Positions 48,405 through 57,000 of a stretch of 64,000 nucleotides of DNA are shown here, in pieces; the first letter of the stretch is position 1, and each line of letters begins with the position of its first letter. The DNA lies in contig NZ_JAIGQB010000004.1 of NCBI RefSeq assembly GCF_021083185.1, positions 310,001-374,000 of the forward strand, given 5' to 3'. The translations under genes were made by a program, and so were the position numbers. Origin of the DNA: Nocardioides furvisabuli (GTDB lineage Bacteria > Actinomycetota > Actinomycetes > Propionibacteriales > Nocardioidaceae). Below the pieces are notes generated by a model. The model worked only from the letters and a program-made list of their open reading frames with translations, was not told the origin of the DNA and did not search any database.

Positions 48405-49025
48405 ATGGGCAGGAAGGGCGCTCGTAAGCGCTTCGTTGAGGTCAACGAGCAACTCAACGCGCATATCCACCGTGGAGAGCGCGACCAGGCCCAGGCACTC
48501 CTTCGAGACCTCATCGCCATTGTTGCGAAGGCCAAGGACTCCATCGCCGCCAAGCGCATGCGCGAGGTCATCGAGTTCCATGAGGAACGCATCGCGCGCA
48601 TGACAGCGCCGCGTGCGTCCCTCGTCGACTTTCCTGCGTTGCAGGGGAAGCGCCAAAAAGGCGCCCGACAGACCACTCAACGCGACCTGCACACTGTGTC
48701 GCTCAGCATTCCACCGAGCCGACGACCGCACGACCCGTTGCGACATCTGCCGACCACCTACCCGGCGCTCTGTCCGTACCGTCTCTGGGGGACTGCCCGG
48801 GACGGGCAAGCGACGCTAATCGTGGCGCTCCGTGTGGTGCACCACGGCGAGACCGACATGTTCGTGCCCGACGAGTACGGGCAGCCACGGCCCTACCGCG
48901 CGCACTTCAAGATTCCAGGGGCTTATTGGGTCCGACTTCCCGCACACAGCGTTGGACCACGGCCACCACTGGGGCGACTCATCACAACCAGAGATGGGCC
49001 GACACCTCATTCACATCACCCTTAG
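48405..49025 (+). CDS. hypothetical protein, reading frame probably broken
   Basis: The frame starts MGRKGARKRFVEVNEQLNAH with a helical, charged N-terminal part (about 60 residues), then continues to 49025. Two other segments carry better coding signals in the +1 frame: 48640-48819 contains a zinc-ribbon-like pair (CTLCRSAF and RCDIC), and 48915-49110 reads SDFPHTALDHGHHWGDSS, then HLIHITLSK. The most economical view is a decayed gene, or two, with at least one frameshift. The N-terminal half is the reliable part. Confidence 0.4.
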   Translation: MGRKGARKRFVEVNEQLNAHIHRGERDQAQALLRDLIAIVAKAKDSIAAKRMREVIEFHEERIARMTAPRASLVDFPALQGKRQKGARQTTQRDLHTVSLSIPPSRRPHDPLRHLPTTYPALCPYRLWGTARDGQATLIVALRVVHHGETDMFVPDEYGQPRPYRAHFKIPGAYWVRLPAHSVGPRPPLGRLITTRDGPTPHSHHP

Positions 49026-49353
49026 CAAGGTCGACGAGTCGAAGGACACGCCCCCGGTGGCCTCGGGAGCGCGGGGCACACTCTCGGCGGGGCAGGTTAA
49101 TACACGATGACGGGCTTCTCGACCCGCGACGGGTTGGCGTTCGTACCGCTGACGTCTGCTGGGCTCCACACCGCGTACCGGGACCCGGTGAACCCGCCGC
49201 GTGCGAAGCCTTTAATACGGCTCGCCCGATTGAGTAGCACGCGCAGAAGCCACGAACTAGGCTCCAACCGCCATCATTGACTGCCAAGGCGGGCCGCGTG
49301 GGACCACTGACTCCAACAGATTTCTCCGGCACGTCCAGGACGTTGCAGCCAAC

Positions 49354-49560
49354 ATGTACAACGTAAGGGATGCCTCCGCCACCGGCTTCTACGCACACGT
49401 TGAGTTCGCTTCCCGCTCCGGTAAACAAAGCATCTACGCGAGCCTGCAATTCGACGCTGACACCGGCCGATTCACCACCATCCATTGCCCCACGCCAGGC
49501 GCCACCCAGCCCCTTTCTTTCGCTAAAGCGGTCGAGCGGAAGATCGCCGAGCGCAACTAG
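49354..49560 (+). CDS. small hypothetical protein
   Basis: A 68-residue frame from ATG 49354 (MYNVRDASATGFYAHVEF, ending FAKAVERKIAERN) with codon bias of a real gene. The same frame remains open and coding-like upstream to about 49276 (TTDSNRFLRHVQDVAAN), so the true start may be an unusual codon near 49276 or the 5' end may be lost. The protein looks like a small alpha+beta domain. No function recognised. Confidence 0.5.
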   Translation: MYNVRDASATGFYAHVEFASRSGKQSIYASLQFDADTGRFTTIHCPTPGATQPLSFAKAVERKIAERN

Positions 49561-49721
49561 GTCCACCGACCTGACCCCAGTCCCCTCCACGGACCCGTCA
49601 GCCAAAGCCGCTCGGCAACTCTCGACACGCCGACCGGCAGCGGCCATCGGTGTACCGATCGTTCGACCTGACGCGGCGTTCAGACTCAACTCGACGCGCC
49701 AAGGATCTACGCTCACCAAGC

Positions 49722-50192
49722 ATGGGGCTATTTCGGAAGCGGGACCGCTATGTGTTGCCGATCGTGCCGGACGCGCGTGAACACTTCGAGTTCTTCGCTG
49801 TCGCTCACGAGATTGCCGTCCTGCGGGAGTGGCTCAACCCGAGGGTCAACCAATGGCCACCGGGGATTCCGTGGATATGGGCCTGGACCAACCCACTCTT
49901 CGGCCTGAACATCACCCAACTCCACGGCGCTTGGTACGCCACCGCCATGGGATTCGATGAGCACCAACTCCCGCAGCCCTTTGGCATCACCCCCCGGCCT
50001 GTCTGCCCGGTCGGCACATCAGCCGCTGAGGTGGCCCGCGAGGTCGTCACCCGCGACGTCATCCACAGTCTCAGTACCTACGTCTCCTCACCCGAGCACG
50101 AAGTAATGCCCTACGGCATGGCATGGGCTTCCGATGAACTCTTCAAGTTCGCCAAAGACGGTCTCGTGGGCGACCCCCTCGGCGAGCCGTGA
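49722..50192 (+). CDS. hypothetical protein, Trp-rich
   Basis: A 156-residue protein from ATG 49722, with TACGCT 8 nt upstream suggesting a leaderless start. It begins MGLFRKRDRYVLPIVPDA and has a Trp-rich centre (WPPGIPWIWAWTNPLFGLN). No membrane helix, signal peptide or known motif. It is followed after 91 nt by the metallopeptidase-like gene on the same strand, so the two may act together. Confidence 0.6.
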   Translation: MGLFRKRDRYVLPIVPDAREHFEFFAVAHEIAVLREWLNPRVNQWPPGIPWIWAWTNPLFGLNITQLHGAWYATAMGFDEHQLPQPFGITPRPVCPVGTSAAEVAREVVTRDVIHSLSTYVSSPEHEVMPYGMAWASDELFKFAKDGLVGDPLGEP

Positions 50193-50283
50193 GCGACGCG
50201 CACGTCCTCGACAGCGTTGTCCGCCAGACGATGAACAGGCCACGACTCGGCCACCGCCCGGCGCCGGTCAACCTAGGACCCCG

Positions 50284-51315
50284 ATGACGTACACGCTAAC
50301 CGTCACCGACCATCCAGCGGACACCCGCGACTCCGGTCTGGGTGAACTCGCGAACGCCGTGCACCAGATCACCGCCGTCGTTGCCGACCACTACGGAATC
50401 CCAGACATTCACGTCGACTTGATCTTCGCCGACGACTTCATCGGTGCAACTCAAGACGCGCTCGACGAGGCCCGCCGCGACGGCGAAGCCCCGGACACCT
50501 TCACAACCGAACGACTGGGCGGCGAAACAGTCGCCAAGAACGTTCCACGCGCCGACGACTTCTCCGACATCGCCATCGTCATGAACCGCACTCTGCTCGC
50601 GGCCGACGGTGAGGCAGTCGCCCACACCATCTTCTTGATCGCTCACGAACTGTTCCACCCGATGCTCAACCGGCGCCGCCACCAATCCGGAACACTCGAA
50701 GGCGTCATCTACCCATCCCGCACACCAAACGAGATCGCCCGCAGCATCGCCTGCACCATCACCGACGAGTACCGCGCCGATCAGTTCGCCAGCGTCATGC
50801 TTGGGCACTTCGGGACGATCACGACCCCCGGCGGTGGCACAGAACAACTCCACGCCGGGCACGTCTTTGGTGACGGGTACAACCAGCAGTTCACTGACCT
50901 ACTCGACACCCACATCGCCCCGGGCTGGCCAGACCTCGTCATGGACTACCGCTACGGCCGGGTCGGACTCGATGACATGTGGCGCGCTATCGCCTCCCAA
51001 ACCGACCAGACCTTCACACTGCTGGCTCACGCTCAAGCCGTTGCCGACGCAGCCAGGGCAGACGGTCCGCTCGACGGCGACAACGGCAGCCACAGGGGCG
51101 CAACTCTCTACATCGCCCCCGCATGGTCCGCTGTGATGTCCGCCCTCGACGAGCACAAGACCCTCGGCACCCCCGAAGAGTTCGCTCTCGGCGACGTAGC
51201 CATCGCAGACACCGTCGAGAGGGAACTGTTCGACATGTGGGCGCGGCTCGGTCTCACCTTCTCCGTCAACAAAGAGCGCAACTTCGCCATTCACGTCACC
51301 AACCCTCAGCGCTAG
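50284..51315 (+). CDS. putative zinc metallopeptidase (HExxH)
   Basis: A 343-residue cytosolic protein. LIAHELFHPML holds His121-Glu122-x-x-His125, and ITDEYRADQFA about 40 residues later offers Glu162 as third metal ligand, resembling ImmA/IrrE-type peptidases (HExxH, then E-x-x-A-D/N-x-F-A). The N-terminal ~110 residues and the C-terminal half are unassigned. IrrE-like proteases often cleave repressors in mobile elements or stress responses. No XRE partner is adjacent. Start ATG 50284 has AGGA close upstream. Confidence 0.65.
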   Translation: MTYTLTVTDHPADTRDSGLGELANAVHQITAVVADHYGIPDIHVDLIFADDFIGATQDALDEARRDGEAPDTFTTERLGGETVAKNVPRADDFSDIAIVMNRTLLAADGEAVAHTIFLIAHELFHPMLNRRRHQSGTLEGVIYPSRTPNEIARSIACTITDEYRADQFASVMLGHFGTITTPGGGTEQLHAGHVFGDGYNQQFTDLLDTHIAPGWPDLVMDYRYGRVGLDDMWRAIASQTDQTFTLLAHAQAVADAARADGPLDGDNGSHRGATLYIAPAWSAVMSALDEHKTLGTPEEFALGDVAIADTVERELFDMWARLGLTFSVNKERNFAIHVTNPQR

Positions 51316-51723
51316 CCAATCGTGGCGGGATCCGCTGGGCCAGTGTCGGTGTCGGTGCCTTCGTACGTGTAAGGGCGGTGCCCGGGCTGCAGCGGTGCCG
51401 CCGGGAAACTGCCAAGTCGTTCCCGGAACCACACCGCTGACCTGCACGGAAGACTTTGATCCGTAGCCCGGGTCGCGTGCCAGAGGCTACGGAATGAAAT
51501 CCGGAGGCGAGCAGACGAGAGTCTGTGAAACACCCCCTCCCGGCCCGAATCCGGGTCGCGAGGGGGTGTTGGGAGTCTGAGAGGCGCCGCCGCCCACGCG
51601 GCACTCCGGGTTCGACCGAACACGTCACGTAGCCAGCCTCTGTAAGGCACGATTAACGAGCCGATCCGCGAGGGACGCTCTGCGCTCTCCGGTACTGAAC
51701 GAACCGAGTCGGGGGATTCGCGT
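51316..51723. other. intergenic stretch with hairpin and gene remnant
   Basis: A stable hairpin (AACACCCCCT 51529-51538 with AGGGGGTGTT 51561-51570, plus inner CCCGG/CCGGG) can terminate transcription. On the minus strand 51312-51434 reads MWFRERLGSFPAAPLQPGHR with good codon bias, then ends in PATIG: it looks like the 3' end of a lost gene. Nothing else is convincing. Confidence 0.5.
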
Positions 51724-52770
51724 ATGCGACTGCGCACCATTGTTGGCGCGACCATCACCACAGTCTTTAGCACCCTGCTCGCGGTCAGTACGGCGCCGCC
51801 AGCGTCCGCAGCCTTCCCGGTACTGATCACCCCGGCTCCGGGCGCCAGTCTGGTCGGCGGCTCCAGCGGACCGCTGGTCCTCGACTTCGCAACTCCCGGC
51901 TCGTACTCGATCTTCGTAACGTGCGACAGCAGATACATCTGGTCCAACGGTGGCCGCGTGCCCTACTCCGCTGGGCGACAGACCATCCCCATCGACCCGC
52001 TGGAAGTAAACAGCGGTGAGGACCTGGGTGGTGCCACGTGTCAGATCGACATCTACGGCTCCGAGAGCCCCTATAAGACCACCTCCACGTTCACGGTCGT
52101 CTCGCCGCCACTGGCTCTCAGTGCCGTCACCGTCACGAAGGCCGAGTTCTACCCGCTTGTTCGGGACAAGTACCTCGATGAGACCGAGTTCGTGTTCTCC
52201 GTCAACCGCAAGGCCGACGCCACTCTGACCGTCGCCGATCCTGACGGGAGGATCTACTACACAAAGTCCGTGTGGGCGCACGGTGCCGGGCAGTACCGGA
52301 TAGCGTGGAAGGGTCAGACCACCTCCGGCAGGCCCGTCGAACCCGGCCGATACCGCGCGACCGTTACGGCCGTGGCAGACGGAGCAATCCTCTCGCAGAG
52401 TGCTCGCGTGCAGGTCGTCACCAAGAAGGTCGTCCGCAAGCAGACGATCCGCAAGGACGAACTGGGTGGACGGGAGACCACGGGCGGCAACTGCCGCGTG
52501 GAGTACGAAGACGAAGGCACACTGCTCGACTGCTGGGGAGGCGCCTACGCGCGCTCCACCTACACGTTCAAGATCCCCGCCGATGCCACCAACCTCCGCT
52601 GGGGAGCGCGCACGAGTTACACAAGCCTCGACAAGTACCGCGGCTCCCTCGCCAAGAACGGCGTACGCACCAGCGCTACCACCTTCCAGGTCCGAGTCCA
52701 GGTCACCGGATGGCGAGCCGTCTACGTCCACGGAGCCTCGCTAACGTTCAGGGCTCGCACCCAGATCTAG
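51724..52770 (+). CDS. secreted protein with FlgD-Ig-like domain
   Basis: A 348-residue exported protein. The signal peptide MRLRTIVGATITTVFSTLLA continues to a likely AxA site (PPASAA). Middle region DPDGRIYYTKSVWAHGAGQYRI followed by WKGQTTSGRPVEPGRYRATV is the FlgD-type Ig motif (W-x-G...G-x-V-x-x-G-x-Y). The C-terminal ~100 residues with two Cys (GGNCRVEYEDEGTLLDCWGG) form a separate beta domain. SD GGGGGA precedes the ATG. Likely a cell-surface protein of unknown role. Confidence 0.75.
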   Translation: MRLRTIVGATITTVFSTLLAVSTAPPASAAFPVLITPAPGASLVGGSSGPLVLDFATPGSYSIFVTCDSRYIWSNGGRVPYSAGRQTIPIDPLEVNSGEDLGGATCQIDIYGSESPYKTTSTFTVVSPPLALSAVTVTKAEFYPLVRDKYLDETEFVFSVNRKADATLTVADPDGRIYYTKSVWAHGAGQYRIAWKGQTTSGRPVEPGRYRATVTAVADGAILSQSARVQVVTKKVVRKQTIRKDELGGRETTGGNCRVEYEDEGTLLDCWGGAYARSTYTFKIPADATNLRWGARTSYTSLDKYRGSLAKNGVRTSATTFQVRVQVTGWRAVYVHGASLTFRARTQI

Positions 52771-53164
52771 CACCTCCGCGAAAGTCACGGGGACCGGACA
52801 GCATCCGAGCACCCCCATGCACCCGTCTCCTCGTGTTCGGGGTGGGAGCGTGGCGACACTTCGCCGGAGGAAGCCTCCGCGAGTGGGCCAAGAAGATCGA
52901 GCAGCCTCTCGGCCCGCCGGCTTGAGCGTGCCGCACGACGCCGGGCGGGGCTCTCAGACGGCACATAGAACTTCGGACCGAACCGCCTGTCAATCCGACT
53001 CGGGCCACAGTCGTCAACCCCTGGTTCGCTTCGCCTGTTCTCAGCGCCGCTGGAGATGGGAGTCACCGACTGGAGCCACTTCGCCGAGATCGTGCCGTAG
53101 TTCCCTCCGCATTGCCCAGCGGGCGGCGACCGGATCTTGGACGCGCCGAGTTCACAGCACGATG
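52771..53164. other. intergenic stretch with 3' remnant of a gene
   Basis: No complete gene. On the plus strand 52969-53100 a frame with good codon bias ends SLRLFSAPLEMGVTDWSHFA then EIVP and a stop, but has no start or upstream continuation, so it looks like the tail of a deleted gene. The rest shows nothing recognisable. Confidence 0.45.
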
Positions 53165-53716
53165 TCAACCAGTAGGGCGCGACCCTAGCGCGGCAATCCA
53201 TCGTTCGATCTTCGCGAGGTCCCTGGTCCGCAGTCCGACCGCTGGGTCCGGCGCAATGGCCAACAGACGTGTCCGGTCGAGGCCTCGGAGTCCTCCCGTG
53301 GAGATGTCGTCATCGGTCCAGATGGCTCGTCCGTGCGGATGCTTGTGCAGCCATTCCTTGACGGCTTGGGCCTTCCACCATCTGTCGCGACCGGCTTTGC
53401 GTTTGCGGATGAGGCGGAAGGGGCCGAGTCCGGCTTCAGTCCAGGCTTTGACCTCGTCGTGGCTCCAGGTGGTTAGCCAGACCACTTCTACGCCCTCGCG
53501 CTGGCTGATGCGCTGGATCCCGTCCGCTACCTCGCGTCGGTAGGGCACGGCGAGATCGGAATTCGGCCGGGGTCCGTACAAGGTGGCGTCGTCCCACGGA
53601 AGGCTGAGGCCGTAGGGGCTGATCGTTCCGTCGATGTCCAGGAACCACCGGATCTGCGGCGGTCCTTCGGACGGGACTGGAATGATGGCTGGCTTCCTAT
53701 AGACGCGGTGGTTCAT
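53165..53716 (-). CDS. HAD-like phosphatase-fold protein
   Basis: A 183-residue protein. IRWFLDIDGTISPYG holds the HAD motif I (Asp27-x-Asp29-G-T), VEVVWLTTWSHDE resembles motif II (Thr), and RAIWTDDDISTG the acidic motif III/IV. The Lys-rich KAGRDRWWKAQAVKEWL lies between. It belongs with actinobacterial HAD-domain hypothetical proteins of unknown substrate. Its start lies inside the 3' end of the upstream acidic-tail gene (20-nt overlap), so they are translationally coupled. Confidence 0.75.
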   Translation of the reverse strand: MNHRVYRKPAIIPVPSEGPPQIRWFLDIDGTISPYGLSLPWDDATLYGPRPNSDLAVPYRREVADGIQRISQREGVEVVWLTTWSHDEVKAWTEAGLGPFRLIRKRKAGRDRWWKAQAVKEWLHKHPHGRAIWTDDDISTGGLRGLDRTRLLAIAPDPAVGLRTRDLAKIERWIAALGSRPTG

Positions 53717-54557
53717 CTGACCGCTTCTGCTCCTCGCCGTCATCCGCGGCGTTGGCGCCCTGGCCTTCACCCTGGTCGTCGTCCTGCTCCTCGGCGGCAG
53801 CAGGCGACACGTCACCGACGGCCGGGTCGGCCGAGGGACCGTCGGTGCTCTCGGCGCGGAGGTCATCCGGGACCGCATCGGACGACTCTGAGGTCGCCGG
53901 GGCACCGCCCGTAGCAAGGTCCGTGGCGACGTCCGTGGGACCTTGCTGAGCGGCTGGTCCATCCCCCCAGTCGGGCTCCCGCGCCCCAGCGGGTTCGGGT
54001 GCCGTGGTGCTGCCTCCCGCGTCCTCCGGTTCCGTGGTGTCGTCGAGCGCGCTTGTGAGGTGCGCCAGCATCCGTGCACCCGCTTCGCCTTCGCACCGCC
54101 TCGCGGCTCGGTCCCATTCCTCCCGGTTGACCATGCCATCGGCTGCGAGTCGGTACAGGGTGGCGATGGCGTTGACCGAGTAGGCCACTTCGCGGTCTGG
54201 CTTCCGCGGTGGGTCATCGGCCCACAGCAGCGCCAACGCATGCAGGACCCCGTGCCGCATCCCGGCCGCCTTCAACCCGGCCCGCTCCTCGGGCGCAGCC
54301 TCCGGCCACCCGTAGTCGGGAGCAGGTGTCCACTCCGTCAACACCACCTCTTCTCCTTTCAGCGCGAGCCAACCCTCATGGGCCTCCAACCCGCCGATGG
54401 CGTCCGCACCTCGCTGTTTCTGGATCTGTAGCCGCAGGGCCTGCGCACTTTCCAGCGACATGTCCAGGTGGGCGACGTGCCCGCTGCGGAAGTGCACGTC
54501 GAGGCTGCCCCGGATCCACCGGGCGAGCGGGATCAATTCATCGAGTGACCTGGGCAT
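53697..54557 (-). CDS. hypothetical protein with long acidic disordered tail
   Basis: A 286-residue protein in two parts. Residues about 1-165 look folded (MPRSLDELIPLARWIRGSLD, then WLALKGEEVVLTEWTPAPDY, and a helical RHGVLHALALLWADD region). About 166-286 is low-complexity Asp/Glu/Ala/Ser/Pro/Thr, clearly disordered. SD GAGGGGG lies 7 nt before ATG 54557. It is upstream of and overlaps the HAD-like gene. No family recognised. Confidence 0.65.
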   Translation of the reverse strand: MPRSLDELIPLARWIRGSLDVHFRSGHVAHLDMSLESAQALRLQIQKQRGADAIGGLEAHEGWLALKGEEVVLTEWTPAPDYGWPEAAPEERAGLKAAGMRHGVLHALALLWADDPPRKPDREVAYSVNAIATLYRLAADGMVNREEWDRAARRCEGEAGARMLAHLTSALDDTTEPEDAGGSTTAPEPAGAREPDWGDGPAAQQGPTDVATDLATGGAPATSESSDAVPDDLRAESTDGPSADPAVGDVSPAAAEEQDDDQGEGQGANAADDGEEQKRSDEPPRL

Positions 54558-54917
54558 GGGCTGACCCCCTCAGGGCTTGACGACCTGTATGCATTTCCCT
54601 CGAAATGACGAACGGCCCCTCCACCGCGTGGAGAGGCCACCCGCAAAGAACGGGAACACGTCCGATAGTACGCCCAGCCAACCTCCGCCGCACCCCCAGA
54701 GATGGGCGAGATCCCTGGCGCAACCGGGGTTGGTGAACGTTAAGGGACGCCACGTGCCGCTGCTGCCAAGGTGGAACCCGAGCAATGTCCGGTCGCAGGA
54801 GAGGTGTCAGCGATCGGCTTTTCGCCGGGTCGGGTGTGAGATCGCGGCGAGGTCTTCTCAGGCGCACCACATCGGTGACCTCCGGAAGGCCGCTTGATGA
54901 GGTGATGCTGGGGGCGA
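54558..54917. other. intergenic stretch with one hairpin
   Basis: Holds a hairpin (GGCCCCTCCAC 54614-54624 with GTGGAGAGGCC 54628-54638) in the leader of the acidic-tail gene, which might end transcription from upstream genes. No reading frame here shows convincing coding bias. Confidence 0.45.
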
Positions 54918-55505
54918 TCAGCCGATCGAGTGCACGTCGTCGGGTCGCCAGACGACTTCGCCGCGTCGATCGGCGGGGTCGATGAGGATGACGGCTTGGC
55001 GGCGAAGCAGGCCTGGCGAGGAGGTTGGTTTGCCCTGAAGCAGCCATTGTCGGATGGCGTCGGCGGGATCGGCGCCGGGCTCGCAACCCAAGCCGCGCAT
55101 CATCAGGTCGACACGCCGCCCCTGGTGCTCGTCGGTCCATCTCACCCATTGGGCGCGCTTGCGCGGGGTGGGGGCTTGAGTGAGGTCGTATCGCTGGCGG
55201 CCGAGGTCGGAGGGGCCGAAGTCGACGTGCTTGGTCCGTTTGTCTTCGGGGAACCGGCTCTCACCGGGCGGTAGGGCGAAGAACGACCAGACGTCCAGGT
55301 CCTTCACTCCATTCTTCCGGTCGAGATAGTGCAAGGCTGCTCCTTGGGCAAGGGTGACGGCGATGAGGCGCCCGCGGTAGGCGGGGCGACGGGCGTAGAG
55401 GGTCTCGTGGTCCTCGGCCGCGATCTTTGACAGTCGCGCCAAGTGCCGCTTGCTCAACGGAGTCTTCGCACGAGCCGTGCGGGCCATCGTGGTCGGGGGG
55501 GTCAC
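54918..55505 (-). CDS. nucleotidyltransferase-like hypothetical protein
   Basis: A 195-residue protein starting at GTG 55505, overlapping the stop of the upstream nuclease-like gene (GTGA). RLIAVTLAQGAALHYLDRKN is followed by GVKDLDVWSFF: a G-x-K-D-x-D-x-W arrangement resembling the metal-binding Asp pair (Asp69, Asp71) of nucleotidyltransferases, though the usual GS motif is absent. RRVDLMMRGLG could give the third acidic residue. Coupled to a PD-(D/E)XK protein, so possibly a two-gene defence or toxin module. Function inferred weakly. Confidence 0.6.
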   Translation of the reverse strand: MTPPTTMARTARAKTPLSKRHLARLSKIAAEDHETLYARRPAYRGRLIAVTLAQGAALHYLDRKNGVKDLDVWSFFALPPGESRFPEDKRTKHVDFGPSDLGRQRYDLTQAPTPRKRAQWVRWTDEHQGRRVDLMMRGLGCEPGADPADAIRQWLLQGKPTSSPGLLRRQAVILIDPADRRGEVVWRPDDVHSIG

Positions 55506-56332
55506 GGTGTCTCCTCCACGGCTCCGTCTTCGCGGATGAACCACACCTGGATGTCCGCGGCTTCGAGCGAGGAGCGGGTGTCCACCCATAGCCGCCGGTA
55601 GGTCGGAAAGTCGGGAAGAGCGATGACCGAGTGCCAGGTGGGTTGATGGGTTCGTAACCGCATCGCAGCGAGTACGGCCTGGGAGTACCAGTGCCGGGCC
55701 TGCGTTGCAGGATTGGTCTTCTTGACTTCACCGGCTCGGCGAGGATCTGCGTACGTCCCCCGAGTGGGGTAACCCTTGACCTCGACGCCGAGCCGCACCC
55801 GGTCGCGTTCGGCGACGACGTCGATGCCGGGTTCCTTGGTCGCGGTATTGGCGGTGCGGGTGATAGTCCATCCCGTGGCACGCAGATGCTTGACCAGCAG
55901 GTCCTGGGCGTGGGCCTCGGTATGCCAGTCGGCCACGTGGTTCGAGGTCGGAGGTGCTGGCGCCCGATGCGTTGGCGAAGATTCAGCCTGGGTTTGTGTC
56001 GACACCCCGGACGTGTACGCCGCGACCTCGGCCTCGGTCGCGCGTCGGAAGGTGCCGTGTGCGATCTTGGTGAGGAACGGCGTCTTGGGCGTGAACTGTT
56101 CGCGGTTCTCGACGTTCCAGCAGGCGCCGCGGACATGCGTGCGGATGGTTCTCGGGTTGCTGCCTGGGTAATGGCGGTCGAACCACGAGACGATCTCAGC
56201 GGCTGTGAAGGGTTGGGGCAACGTCTGGACGCATTCGGCCAGGCGCTCCCAGGTGGTACGTGCGGTGCCTTCCACGAGCCCATCGTGCACCGCCGATCGC
56301 CCGAGTGGCGGCGTACCGTGGAGTGGTGACAC
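55502..56332 (-). CDS. winged-helix plus PD-(D/E)XK nuclease-like protein
   Basis: A protein of up to 276 residues. About 25-105 is a DUF7669-like winged helix (TTWERLAECVQTLPQPFTAA, then HYPGSNPRTIRTHVRGACWN). About 135-270 is a restriction-endonuclease-like domain: AQDLLVKHLRATGWTITR, then EPGIDVVAERDRVRLGVEVK, giving Asp171, Glu184 and Lys186. It resembles Mrr-type nucleases with a DNA-binding N-terminus. GTG 56332 is the longest start; GTG at about 56290 is alternative. It is coupled to the nucleotidyltransferase-like gene and divergent from a frameshifted gene. Confidence 0.68.
   Translation of the reverse strand: MSPLHGTPPLGRSAVHDGLVEGTARTTWERLAECVQTLPQPFTAAEIVSWFDRHYPGSNPRTIRTHVRGACWNVENREQFTPKTPFLTKIAHGTFRRATEAEVAAYTSGVSTQTQAESSPTHRAPAPPTSNHVADWHTEAHAQDLLVKHLRATGWTITRTANTATKEPGIDVVAERDRVRLGVEVKGYPTRGTYADPRRAGEVKKTNPATQARHWYSQAVLAAMRLRTHQPTWHSVIALPDFPTYRRLWVDTRSSLEAADIQVWFIREDGAVEETP
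56314..56319 (+). promoter_or_regulatory. -10 element of leaderless frameshifted gene
   Basis: TACCGT lies 6 nt before GTG 56326, the spacing of a leaderless start. It supports 56326 as the original start of the gene whose frame is broken at about 56370. Confidence 0.45.
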
Positions 56333-56846
56333 GGGTGGAGGAACTGGTCACGGCCTTGGCGGTCTACCCGAGGCGCGGCTGAACCTGCTGCGCACGCTGG
56401 ACCTGCCTGCCTCGAACCGTGACCCGCTCTCGGAGTTCGCCGAACAGTTCGTGGCCGCCCTCACCGATTGCACGTTGGCCCCGAGCCGGGTGCAGACGGG
56501 TTGGGACGTGGCGCTGCGCGACGGCGCGAAGGTTCAGGTGAGATACCTGGCCAACACCTCCGGTGGCGGCTGGGTCAACGAGCACCTGGTGCGCCGCATC
56601 GCCGACGTGGATTGGTACGCGCTGGTGATCATCGAGGACTTCGGCGTTTCCGGCGTGGCGATGTTTCCCTGCACCGGGCTTGCGGTCGTCGCCTTTGCGC
56701 TCGGCAAACGTCACGGCGACACCGAGAACACTCTGCAGTTCACCCGTCTCAACTGGCTCGCCATTAGGGGCGAACCCGACCGCTTCCGGGCTCTCGGAGT
56801 CCGCGTGCTCCTCCCACCATGGTGCACCCCGAATCGCACGTCCTGA
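56326..56846 (+). CDS. hypothetical protein, probably frameshifted near its start
   Basis: The leaderless GTG 56326 opens MTRVEELVTALAVY and then meets a stop after PRRG. The -1 frame continues from about 56370 (PEARLNLLRTLDLPASNRDP) to a stop at 56846 with sound codon bias. The main part, SEFAEQFVAALTDCTLAPSR, then GWDVALRDGAKVQVRYLANT, resembles actinobacterial nuclease-fold proteins with a D-x(n)-Q-V-K/R core; here Arg replaces the usual Lys. About 155 residues in the main frame. Probably inactive unless the shift is a sequencing error. Confidence 0.5.
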
Positions 56847-57000
56847 TCGATGTTCGCGACCGCATGCAGTTGTCGGGCAGCGCTTCACGACCCACGCTGG
56901 ACTGCCGGGCCGCGGGCGCGATTAGCAGGCGTACCGGGACGGCCCGGTGGGTTGGACGCGAGGCTGGAAACCGGCCCTCGGATCACTCAATCCCGGTGGC

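Noticed and set aside
51312..51434. 40-codon minus-strand frame as a standalone gene
   Set aside because: No ribosome site or conserved start. It is more likely the tail of a lost gene and is described only as a remnant.
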